The notes below the pieces were generated by a model. That model saw only the letters and a list, made by a program, of their open reading frames with translations. It was not told the DNA's origin and ran no database searches. 7,745 bases of DNA from Bdellovibrionales bacterium (GTDB lineage Bacteria > Bdellovibrionota > Bdellovibrionia > Bdellovibrionales > JAMPXM01). Every line of letters begins with the position of its first letter. Position 1 is the stretch's first letter. The position numbers and the translations under genes were made by a program. Shown piece by piece: positions 1 through 6,610 of the stretch. The stretch lies in the NCBI GenBank assembly GCA_005793615.1, contig SXRI01000125.1, positions 1 through 7,745 of the forward strand. The letters are read 5' to 3'.

Positions 1-1648
1 CACCTTTGTTCTGAGTCGAAAAACCACCCGGTGTAAAAAACATGCCGACCGTAACCTTCACCGCTCCCAAACCAGGAGTGAGTGGAACCACCGACTGCAC
101 GCTTCCTTTACCAAAAGTCGAATCCCCGCCTACGATAACAGCGCGGTTGTAGTCCTTCATCGTACCAGCAACGATCTCGGATGCCGAAGCGGAAATCCGG
201 CTGGTCAAAACGACAAGCGGCCCAGCCCAATCCACCGATGGGTCACGATCATCAAGCGCCATCTCGCCTTGGTTCGGATCGCGAGCTGACTGTTTTACGA
301 CATTACCAACTTTGAAAAACAGACCGGCGATTTTGACCGCGTCGTCAAGCGAGCCACCGCCGTTTTGCGACAGATCCAAAACCAGCGCCTCAGCGCCCTC
401 GGCTACCGCTTTTTTCAATAATCCCTTCATGTCAGAGGCGCTCGAGCGTCCGCCGCGTTTGGCATCAGCATAGAACGATGGCAAATTCAAAATACCAATA
501 CGTTTTTTCTCACCATTCACGTCACGATCCAGATAGGTGAGTTGAGCCGCATCGTCCTCGAGTTTGATCTTGTCGCGAGTAAGATCCACCATGAAGCGTT
601 CCGGCTGCCCGTCGGTCTTCTTGCGCAGAATCTGCAAACGTACTTTTGACCCCTTGGGACCGCGAATCTTACGAACAACATCGCGAAGATCCATCTCAAC
701 CACGTTTTCCATTTTTTCCGGCTCGGTGCTGGTGCCTTTGAACTGTCCGACCGCAACGATCTTATCTTGCGGCTGAATCCGTCCTGATTGCTTCGCGGCA
801 CCGCCCTCGATCAACTGCTCAACCGTCGTAAAGCCGTCCATTGAACTCAGAGTCGCGCCAATGCCCTCGAGCGAAAGGCTCATCTGAATTTCAAAGTCCT
901 CAAGTGACTCACGCGAAAAATAGCTCGAGTGCGGATCCAGCGCTCTGCCGAACGCATCGAGATAACCTGAGTACAGGTCTTCCTTAGTCGTTTCACTCAC
1001 CCGTTTCACGCCACGCTCATAATTGCGAATCACATGCTCTTGCGCTTCAGCCTGCTTCATTCCAGTCGCAAGGTAATTGGATAATTGAAATTGCAAATAC
1101 TTGAGATGAAACGCTTCTTGTTCTTTCTTGTCCTTCGCATAACCGCGCGCATCCGGATCAAGAACCAACTCGGTCTTGGGGTCATATTTAAATTTCTTGT
1201 CGCTCAAGACCTTCTTGGCATTCTCAGCACGTTCACGAACTCGCTTTACATAGAGTTCCTCGACCTTGTCGATTCCGGAACAATTGGCTGATTCATCGCG
1301 AAGTTGGGTGAACAACCCCTTCATGTCCTTCTTGATTTGTGCGACGTCGCTCTCAAGAAAATAGATCTTCGAAGGATCAATGTGTTTGACGTACTGATCA
1401 ATCGCATGCGTTTCGGCTTCTGGCGATTCTTCGCGAAAGCGAATGTGTTGGCTGAGAAAGACGCGTTGAATACGGTCCACGTTCTTACACGACAAGGTCG
1501 GACCATTGAAGTCACGAGCTGCATCCACTGGCGTCGCCGGAACGGTAACCAAAAGAGCAGCCAAGATCGTAGCCGAAACCACGACAAGACCTGTTTGTGA
1601 AAACCGTAGACGTGCGAAAGAACTGCGATCCTGAGAAGATAAAGCCAT
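1..1648 (-). CDS. prc: Tail-specific (C-terminal processing) protease Prc, S41 family; C-terminus beyond the window
   Basis: Periplasmic serine protease of the Prc/CtpA family, which cleaves proteins from exposed non-polar C-termini. The frame is open from the ATG at 1648 to the window edge (549 codons). Visible in order: a long N-terminal signal peptide (hydrophobic stretch about residues 20-36, likely cleavage after VDA at 43); a helical N-terminal domain with HIDPSKIYFL and a DPHSSYFS motif typical of Prc; a PDZ domain from about residue 261 (EGIGATL, then GGAAKQSGRIQPQDKIVAVG); and the S41 catalytic core. In SASASE the middle Ser488 is the expected nucleophile, and Lys514 in TFGKGSVQ is the general base, matching the Ser/Lys dyad of the family. 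An AAAGG Shine-Dalgarno (1656-1660) lies 7 bases before the ATG. E. coli Prc is longer, so the missing part should be the rest of the core and the C-terminal helical domain. Identity is very likely; the physiological substrates are unknown. Confidence 0.94.
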   Translation of the reverse strand, partial: MALSSQDRSSFARLRFSQTGLVVVSATILAALLVTVPATPVDAARDFNGPTLSCKNVDRIQRVFLSQHIRFREESPEAETHAIDQYVKHIDPSKIYFLESDVAQIKKDMKGLFTQLRDESANCSGIDKVEELYVKRVRERAENAKKVLSDKKFKYDPKTELVLDPDARGYAKDKKEQEAFHLKYLQFQLSNYLATGMKQAEAQEHVIRNYERGVKRVSETTKEDLYSGYLDAFGRALDPHSSYFSRESLEDFEIQMSLSLEGIGATLSSMDGFTTVEQLIEGGAAKQSGRIQPQDKIVAVGQFKGTSTEPEKMENVVEMDLRDVVRKIRGPKGSKVRLQILRKKTDGQPERFMVDLTRDKIKLEDDAAQLTYLDRDVNGEKKRIGILNLPSFYADAKRGGRSSASDMKGLLKKAVAEGAEALVLDLSQNGGGSLDDAVKIAGLFFKVGNVVKQSARDPNQGEMALDDRDPSVDWAGPLVVLTSRISASASEIVAGTMKDYNRAVIVGGDSTFGKGSVQSVVPLTPGLGAVKVTVGMFFTPGGFSTQNKG

Positions 1649-1820
1649 TTAAATGCCTTTCAATTCATTCCGGTAATCTAATACCTTTTACTCGCGTTAA
1701 GAATATCACAGCTTGGCTTCGCTTGTTTCGATAGTTACTCGCTATTTATCGCCGGCAGGGTGCATCAAATGATCCTCGCCAATTCCGCGTCGCGCGACTA
1801 TGGTCGGGAGATGATTGGCT
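1649..1820. other. Gap between the 311-residue HAD gene and prc
   Basis: 172 bases with no credible gene. It holds the probable prc leader and ribosome binding site. Just downstream of the HAD gene's stop lie a short perfect palindrome, GTCGCGCGAC (1789-1798), and an overlapping weak hairpin CGAC-TATG-GTCG (1795-1806, 4-bp stem). Neither is followed by a T-run in the direction of minus-strand transcription, so no intrinsic terminator can be called. Transcription from topA and the HAD gene could run into prc. Confidence 0.5.
1700..1708 (-). promoter_or_regulatory. Possible extended -10 promoter element for prc
   Basis: On the minus strand the sequence reads TGATATTCT, that is TG-N-TATTCT, which resembles an extended -10 element about 52 bases before the prc start. 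No convincing -35 hexamer stands at 16-18 bases upstream. It is placed as expected if prc has its own promoter, but the match is modest and could be chance. Confidence 0.3.
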
Positions 1821-2756
1821 CTATGGCAGAAGTGTGAGTTGCTCGACAATTTCAATGTCCTGACCTTTTGCACAAAGAGTGGCCTCAGTACGATTATGAT
1901 ACACTTCCCATTTTACGAAATGCCCGCCTTGGGTCTCAATCACAAAGAACGACATTTCGGGATGCATTGTTTTCAGGCTTTTCATCTCTTCAACGATTAA
2001 CTCGATATTATGCGGATCATCATCGGACATTCCAAAGCGGTGATAGGGACTCGCGCCATACAATTCGATCGCACGATCAACTGAAGCACGGATGGCCGCC
2101 TTCTTGAGCGCGGCGACTGTCATCGTCAGCTCCCTGTCGCCAAGCTCATGCCGGATACTCAAGTTGGAGACCGGAAAAATACTGAGGTAGTTTGGTTCAT
2201 GCGGCAAAAACTTTCGCTCCACCATTAGCTTCACGCCCTGGCGAATGGTCTCTGGTCGATGGCCGCGTGCCGTGATCAAAGCCAATGGGCGATGATTCAA
2301 AGTCGCGTGGTAAAAACAGGACCACGAAGGGCCCTTCCAGTGAAGGTCAGGTTTTCCGAGTGCGGCCGCAAGGTCCTGAACGAAAAACTGAGGTTTTCCC
2401 AACAGGCGCTCAACTAGACCAAACTCACGATCGCGAAAATTCCTAAAAGTACCCGTCTGATCATTGAGATCGATTCGATAATCGGCATAAGGGCCCTCTT
2501 TACCAACCTTGCGATGCACTTGTGCAAATTCACCGCTTGAGAGCGTTAACTCTGCACCACTACTTTTATGAAAAATAAGAATCGGCGTGGTGAGAAAGGC
2601 GACGTTGTCGTCGAAATCAAAAAAATAGAAACTCCGTCCACCTCTATCGGCATTGCGATCCGGAGTTTTCTCGCGAGCAATCGGTAGTTCAAGTTGAGCG
2701 GAGCGCGAGCTGGAAGCGGAACGCCCGAGCCATCGTTCAAGCAATCGCTTCGACAT
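1821..2756 (-). CDS. Uncharacterised HAD-superfamily hydrolase-like protein, 311 residues
   Basis: Probably a cytoplasmic phosphohydrolase or a degenerate relative; the substrate cannot be told. HAD-type signatures occur in the right order. Motif I is FFDFDDN (Asp47 nucleophile, Asp49 acid/base), after a hydrophobic strand. Motif II is LITARGH (Thr162). A candidate motif III lysine lies in AALKKAA (Lys218/219). Motif IV is GMSDDDPHN (Asp245-247). The residue five into motif I is Asn51 where the family normally has Thr or Val. The first 40 residues are polar and rich in Arg and Ser, with no signal peptide. A roughly 100-residue insert separates motifs I and II and may be a cap domain. The start at 2756 is supported by AAGG (2765-2768), 8 bases upstream. 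The gene starts 27 bases after the topA stop on the same strand, so co-transcription is likely. HAD membership is well supported by motif order; enzymatic activity is inference. Confidence 0.83.
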   Translation of the reverse strand: MSKRLLERWLGRSASSSRSAQLELPIAREKTPDRNADRGGRSFYFFDFDDNVAFLTTPILIFHKSSGAELTLSSGEFAQVHRKVGKEGPYADYRIDLNDQTGTFRNFRDREFGLVERLLGKPQFFVQDLAAALGKPDLHWKGPSWSCFYHATLNHRPLALITARGHRPETIRQGVKLMVERKFLPHEPNYLSIFPVSNLSIRHELGDRELTMTVAALKKAAIRASVDRAIELYGASPYHRFGMSDDDPHNIELIVEEMKSLKTMHPEMSFFVIETQGGHFVKWEVYHNRTEATLCAKGQDIEIVEQLTLLP

Positions 2757-2763
2757 CGCCTAG

Positions 2764-2779
2764 ACCTTCATAAGAAGGT
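2764..2779 (-). promoter_or_regulatory. Hairpin masking the Shine-Dalgarno of the HAD gene downstream of topA
   Basis: A perfect 6-bp inverted repeat with a 4-base loop: on the transcribed strand ACCTTC-TTAT-GAAGGT. The 3' arm contains the AAGG that serves as ribosome binding site for the HAD gene starting at 2756. The 5' arm begins 5 bases after the topA stop codon (2785-2787). A ribosome terminating on topA would cover the 5' arm and free the ribosome binding site, so coupling of the two genes is plausible. No T-run follows, so it is not an intrinsic terminator. The geometry is seen directly; the regulatory role is inferred. Confidence 0.45.
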
Positions 2780-2784
2780 TTAGG

Positions 2785-5583
2785 TTAGGGAGTAGATCGA
2801 GGTTTTGCCTGCCCAGATTTTGCTTCCTTTGCTTTCTTCACGATCACGGTCTTTACTTTCAAACCTGCGCCAGCTTTTTTAGCACCCGCAGTGTTCTTCG
2901 CTGCACTTTTGTTTGCGTTTTTGGCTGCGCCTTTAGCTGCGCTCTTCGCGACACTTTTCTTGGGAGCGGCCTTCTTAGCAGGAGCTCGGTCTTTGGTCGC
3001 GGCCTTCTTCTTTCCTTTGCCTTCACCTATTTTGGCCTCTAACAGCTTCAGTGCCGCCTCGAGCGTAAGCTCTTCAGGTTTGATGCCATCAGGAACTGAA
3101 ACATTGACCTTACCATATTTGATATAGGGTCCGTATTTTCCGCTGAACACCGACACCATATCGCTAGAGCCATCGGGCTTACCTAACTCTTTTAGCGGCG
3201 AAGCTCGACCACGGCCTGTCTTCGGCTTCGACATGATCTCAAGTGCCCGCTCTAAAGTGATTGTGAACAGGTTATCGGTCTTTGGAATTGAACGGAAGTC
3301 GCCATCATGCACGATGTACGGCCCGAAACGCCCCAAACCGGCCTTGATTTCCTTTTCCGTCCCGGGATTAAGCCCCAGGAGTCGCGGCAACGACAGAAGC
3401 TGCAACGCCTGTTCGAGAGAAACCTTCTCCGGCTCCATACCCGCGAGCAGAGAGGCTCGTTTGGGTTTCACATTTTCATCAGTCGCATCACCAAGCTGAA
3501 CATACGGTCCGTAGCGGCCCGTGAGTACATAAACTGGCTCACCAGTTTCGGGGTGTTTGCCGAGCGCATCGGAGCCATTGATTTTTTGATCAATGAGTTT
3601 ATTGGCGATCTCGCGAGTGATGTCGGCGGGCGCCTGAGTTTCAGGGAGGCTCGCGCAGACCTCACCTTCACCATCTTTCCGGCAAACGTAAGCGCCATAA
3701 CGGCCCACGCGGAAATCAAGCTCTTCAAGTCCGAGAAGACGAATCGACCGCGCCTCGGTTGGATCGATCTTCTCGTCTTGTTGCTCGACTTGGGCTTTCA
3801 AACCCGCGCGCGCCTTGCTGCCGAAATAGATCGCCTTGAGATAGTTCTGTTGATCCAGATCGCCGCCGGCGATGTCATCAAGTGAACGCTCCATCTCGCT
3901 CGTGAATCCAAGATCAACGAACTGCGGTAAGTGCTGCATGAGAAGTTTCGCGACCACCATGGCGGTGAAGGTTGGCGATAGAGCATTGCCCATTTTCTTC
4001 ACATAACCACGATCAATGATCGTGCCGATGATCGAAGCATAGGTTGATGGACGACCGATGCCCTCTTTTTCCATTGTCTGCACAAGACTGGCTTCCGTGT
4101 AGCGTGCCGGCGGTTTGGTTTCGTGCTCGACGGCATCGATCTTCAAACATTGCACATGATCGCCCACCTTCAAGGCCGGGAGACGCACTTCTTTCTCTTC
4201 AAGAGCCGCGGTTTCGTCATCGCTGCCTTCGACATAGGCACGCAAGAAGCCGGGAAATTCAATGCTCATACCGCTCGCCGCGAATACCGCAGCACCGGCC
4301 TCAAAGCGAACAGAAACTTGTTTCTGCCGGCTATTGACCATTTGCGAAGCCATGGTCCGCTTCCAAATCAAATCATAAAGACGAAGTTGAATACCCGAGA
4401 GTCCCGTTTCCTCAGGAGTCAAAAAATCAGTTCCCGCCGGACGAATCGCTTCATGCGCTTCCTGAGCTCCCTTTACTTTCTTGCCCTCGTAGGTGCGCGG
4501 CTCATCAGGTAAGTATTCTTTTCCGTAAAGCGCCAAGATCTTCTCACGCGACGCGAGCAGCGCCTGCTGCGAGAGAAAGGTCGAGTCGGTACGCATATAG
4601 GTAATGAAACCATGTTCGTAAAGGTTCTGCGCAACCTGCATCGCCTCGCGTGCGGACAAGCCAAGCTTACGGTTGGCCTCCTGTTGCAGCGTCGAGGTGA
4701 TGAACGGCGCGGGTGGTTTACGTGAAACTGGTTTTTCTTCGGCTTCAACGACTTTCCACGGCTGTCCCGCGACTTCTTTTTTTGCCGACTCCGCCGCCGG
4801 GCCATCAAGCTGAATAACTTCTTTAGCTTTATCGGCAAAAAGCTTGCCCGTCGCCGAATCGAAGTCTTTACCGACAGCGACGCGCTTACCTTTGTAGGTG
4901 ATCAACCGCGAACCGAACTTTACTTTGTCTTTTTCGTTTTCGGCCTCAAGGTTCCAATACACTGACTTATGAAAGCGCAGGCGTTCATTTTCGCGCTCGA
5001 CAATCAGGCGAACCGCGACTGATTGCACACGCCCGGCCGACAAGCCATAGGCGACCTTTTTCCACAGAAGCGGCGAAATGGTATAGCCCACCAAACGATC
5101 AAGAATCCGCCGAGCCTCTTGCGCTTGTACCAAATTGGTATCGATCTTCCTTTGCTCTTTAAGAGCGTCGAGGATCGCTTCTTTCGTGATCTCGTTAAAA
5201 ACCATGCGCCGATAAGGCACTTTTGGTTTCAAGGCCTCAACCAAATGCCAGCTGATCGACTCACCTTCACGGTCTTCGTCGGTCGCGAGAATCAGTTCAC
5301 TTGCTCCGTCGAGCTTGTCTTTGAGAGTCTTGATGACCTTGATTTTGTTCTTGGGGACAGTATAGATCGGCTCGAAGCCCTCATCCACATTCACACCGAG
5401 TGTTGCCCAAGGTTGCTTCTTGAATTTTTCGGGAATATCGCGAGCCGATTGCGGCAAGTCGCGCACATGGCCCATACACGATTCAACGGTGTATTCCTTG
5501 CCCAGAAATTTGCGAATAGTTTTGGCTTTGGTGGGTGACTCAACAACCACCAGAATCTTACCTGCAGCCTCTTTTTTGGCCAT
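2785..5583 (-). CDS. topA: DNA topoisomerase I (type IA), 932 residues, with histone H1-like tail
   Basis: Relaxes negatively supercoiled DNA by cutting one strand through a 5'-phosphotyrosine. The TOPRIM domain is at the N-terminus (ILVVVESPTKAKTI, Glu15; DEDREGE, Asp102, Asp104, Glu106, the Mg2+ ligands). The catalytic Tyr329 sits in GFITYMRTDST, close to Tyr319 of E. coli TopA. EGIGRPSTYA, typical of type IA enzymes, follows. The usual Cys4 zinc fingers are absent. Instead there are four TopA C-terminal repeats, with GRYGAY (627), GRYGPY (689), GRFGPY (751) and GKYGPY (815) spaced 62-64 residues apart. Residues about 853-932 are a Lys/Ala-rich tail (AKKAAPKK, AAKGAAK, SAAKNTAG). I place the start at the ATG at 5583 (MAKKEAAGK), where homology begins, with GAGAG 6 bases upstream. 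The same frame stays open to 5865, but that would add 94 non-homologous residues and overlap the divergent gene. Confidence 0.97.
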   Translation of the reverse strand: MAKKEAAGKILVVVESPTKAKTIRKFLGKEYTVESCMGHVRDLPQSARDIPEKFKKQPWATLGVNVDEGFEPIYTVPKNKIKVIKTLKDKLDGASELILATDEDREGESISWHLVEALKPKVPYRRMVFNEITKEAILDALKEQRKIDTNLVQAQEARRILDRLVGYTISPLLWKKVAYGLSAGRVQSVAVRLIVERENERLRFHKSVYWNLEAENEKDKVKFGSRLITYKGKRVAVGKDFDSATGKLFADKAKEVIQLDGPAAESAKKEVAGQPWKVVEAEEKPVSRKPPAPFITSTLQQEANRKLGLSAREAMQVAQNLYEHGFITYMRTDSTFLSQQALLASREKILALYGKEYLPDEPRTYEGKKVKGAQEAHEAIRPAGTDFLTPEETGLSGIQLRLYDLIWKRTMASQMVNSRQKQVSVRFEAGAAVFAASGMSIEFPGFLRAYVEGSDDETAALEEKEVRLPALKVGDHVQCLKIDAVEHETKPPARYTEASLVQTMEKEGIGRPSTYASIIGTIIDRGYVKKMGNALSPTFTAMVVAKLLMQHLPQFVDLGFTSEMERSLDDIAGGDLDQQNYLKAIYFGSKARAGLKAQVEQQDEKIDPTEARSIRLLGLEELDFRVGRYGAYVCRKDGEGEVCASLPETQAPADITREIANKLIDQKINGSDALGKHPETGEPVYVLTGRYGPYVQLGDATDENVKPKRASLLAGMEPEKVSLEQALQLLSLPRLLGLNPGTEKEIKAGLGRFGPYIVHDGDFRSIPKTDNLFTITLERALEIMSKPKTGRGRASPLKELGKPDGSSDMVSVFSGKYGPYIKYGKVNVSVPDGIKPEELTLEAALKLLEAKIGEGKGKKKAATKDRAPAKKAAPKKSVAKSAAKGAAKNANKSAAKNTAGAKKAGAGLKVKTVIVKKAKEAKSGQAKPRSTP

Positions 5584-5587
5584 TCTT

Positions 5588-5626
5588 GTCTCTCGCTCTG
5601 TTCTCTCGCTCTGTTCTCTCGCTCTG
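5588..5626 (-). repeat. Three tandem copies of a 13-bp repeat in the topA leader
   Basis: On the plus strand the unit is TTCTCTCGCTCTG: 5588-5600 (first base G), 5601-5613 and 5614-5626; the last two are identical. On the topA strand each copy reads CAGAGCGAGAGA followed by A or C, and each carries a GAGAG that resembles a Shine-Dalgarno. The copy nearest the gene puts GAGAG 6 bases before the topA ATG and is the only one spaced for initiation. The array lies entirely in untranslated leader if topA starts at 5583. Confidence 0.9.
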
Positions 5627-5742
5627 CCTGTATGCCATGCTGTATGCAATGCGCCCCGACGGAAGTCCTGAACAAGACTTATCACCGCACCGTCGTCAAA
5701 ATTAAAATGAGTCCTTCGCGAATTTGATGCAAGTGGAAATTT

Positions 5743-5771
5743 TTGACGCACCAGCTTGAACCCCCTATCCT
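5743..5771 (+). promoter_or_regulatory. Sigma70-type promoter for the plus-strand HAD gene
   Basis: TTGACG (5743-5748) and TATCCT (5766-5771) are separated by exactly 17 bases. The -35 matches the consensus at 5 of 6 positions and the -10 at 4 of 6. Transcription would begin near 5778, leaving a leader of only about 17 bases before the ATG at 5795. The orientation fits the downstream gene, which suggests the promoter was functional and may still be, despite the stop codon in the gene. Not tested by any computation. Confidence 0.65.
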
Positions 5772-5780
5772 CATATCTAC

Positions 5781-5784
5781 GGAG
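5781..5784 (+). promoter_or_regulatory. Ribosome binding site GGAG of the interrupted HAD gene
   Basis: GGAG lies 10 bases before the ATG at 5795 and supports that start over the later in-frame ATG at 5972. The 5972 ATG would skip catalytic motifs I and II. Confidence 0.55.
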
Positions 5785-5794
5785 TACAAACATC

Positions 5795-6577
5795 ATGAAG
5801 TCTATCGCCGAATTTTCTGCCTCGAAAGTACGCTGCCTGTTCACCGACATTGACGACACCCTCACCGATCACGGTCAGCTCAGTGCCGAAGCATACGCGG
5901 CCCTGTGGTAACTCAAAGAAAAGGGTATCGAAATCGTTCCGGTCACGGGTCGGCCGGCAGGCTGGTGCGAAATGATCGCGCGTTTCTGGCCGGTTCACGG
6001 CGTCGTGGGAGAAAATGGCGGCTTCTATTTCAGGTACCATGATCGCAAGATGCATCGTCATTTTGTTTTTGATGGCGACGTCCGTATTCAAAATCACCGC
6101 AAGCTCGAAATGATTAGAGACGAAGTACTCAGAGAGGTACCCGGATGTGCGATCGCTTCTGACCAATTCTCGCGGCTCATGGACCTGGCCGTCGACTTCG
6201 CTGAAGATGTTGGCCCATTAGGTGAAGATGCGATCGACAAAATAGTTCAGGTTTTCAAACGCCACGGAGCTCAAGCTAAAGTAAGCTCAATCCACGTCAA
6301 TGGTTGGTTTGGCTCCTACGATAAACTCTCCATGTGCAAGGATTACGTCCGTTACGAAATGAAAGATAACCTCGAACTCAACAACAGTGCCTACGCATTC
6401 AGCGGCGATTCACCGAACGACGAACCCATGTTTGAATTTTTTGAAAACTCTTTTGCTGTCGCCAACATCAAAAACTTCATTTCTCGAATTGAGCACAAAC
6501 CCGCATACGTCGCGGCAAAGGAGGGCGGCCAAGGATTCGTTGAAATCGCAAACCGCCTCATTTCACTCAGGCCCTAG
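5795..6577 (+). pseudogene. HAD-IIB-like phosphatase interrupted by one in-frame TAA at codon 39
   Basis: Read through the stop, the frame gives 260 residues resembling HAD-IIB phosphatases (the Cof / sugar-phosphatase type). Motif I is FTDIDDTLT (Asp18, Asp20). Motif II is PVTGRPAGW (Thr51). A motif III lysine lies in SYDKLSMCK (Lys177). Motif IV is FSGDSPNDEPMF (Asp205, Asp209). The C-terminus has the GGQGFVE typical of this class. TAA at 5909-5911 falls between motifs I and II, in the context ALW-stop-LKEKG. The 221 codons after it stay open with every motif preserved, so the change is very recent, an error in the sequence, or read through. A single C-to-T change from CAA (Gln) would explain it. 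Restart at the ATG at codon 60 would give 201 residues without the nucleophile. The gene has its own promoter and RBS and is divergent from topA. The substrate is unknown, possibly a phosphosugar. Confidence 0.85.
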
Positions 6578-6580
6578 CAA

Positions 6581-6596
6581 GCATGCCTTCGCATGC
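6581..6596. repeat. GCATGC-CTTC-GCATGC hairpin between convergent genes
   Basis: A perfect 6-bp stem with a 4-base loop begins 4 bases after the stop of the plus-strand HAD gene and ends 14 bases short of the end of tex on the other strand. Its position suits a shared transcription end, but neither strand has a T-run after it, so a canonical intrinsic terminator is not supported. Each arm is itself a palindrome (the SphI-type hexamer), so alternative pairings exist. Confidence 0.45.
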
Positions 6597-6610
6597 CTGC
6601 CTCATGGACA

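Noticed and set aside
1789..1806. Palindrome GTCGCGCGAC and adjoining 4-bp hairpin as terminator of the HAD gene
   Set aside because: The stem is short and no T-run follows on the transcribed strand.
3307..3885. 192-residue plus-strand open frame inside topA
   Set aside because: Antisense shadow of topA with no recognisable domain and no supporting RBS. The same applies to the other plus-strand frames over prc, topA and tex.
5701..5706. TTTAAT on the minus strand as a -10 for topA
   Set aside because: No -35 with acceptable spacing is visible upstream, and the region is AT-rich, so the match is not distinctive. The topA promoter is left uncalled.
5584..5865. Open extension of the topA frame by 94 codons upstream of 5583
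   Set aside because: The added residues lack any TopA feature, translate the 13-bp repeats, and would overlap the divergent gene and its promoter. Homology begins exactly at the ATG at 5583.
5777..6166. 129-residue minus-strand open frame over the HAD gene start
   Set aside because: It is antisense to conserved HAD motifs and overlaps the divergent promoter, so it is a shadow frame.
5972..6577. Independent 201-residue gene starting at ATG 5972
   Set aside because: It is the downstream part of the interrupted HAD gene. It lacks motifs I and II, and the sequence before 5972 carries motif II in the same frame.
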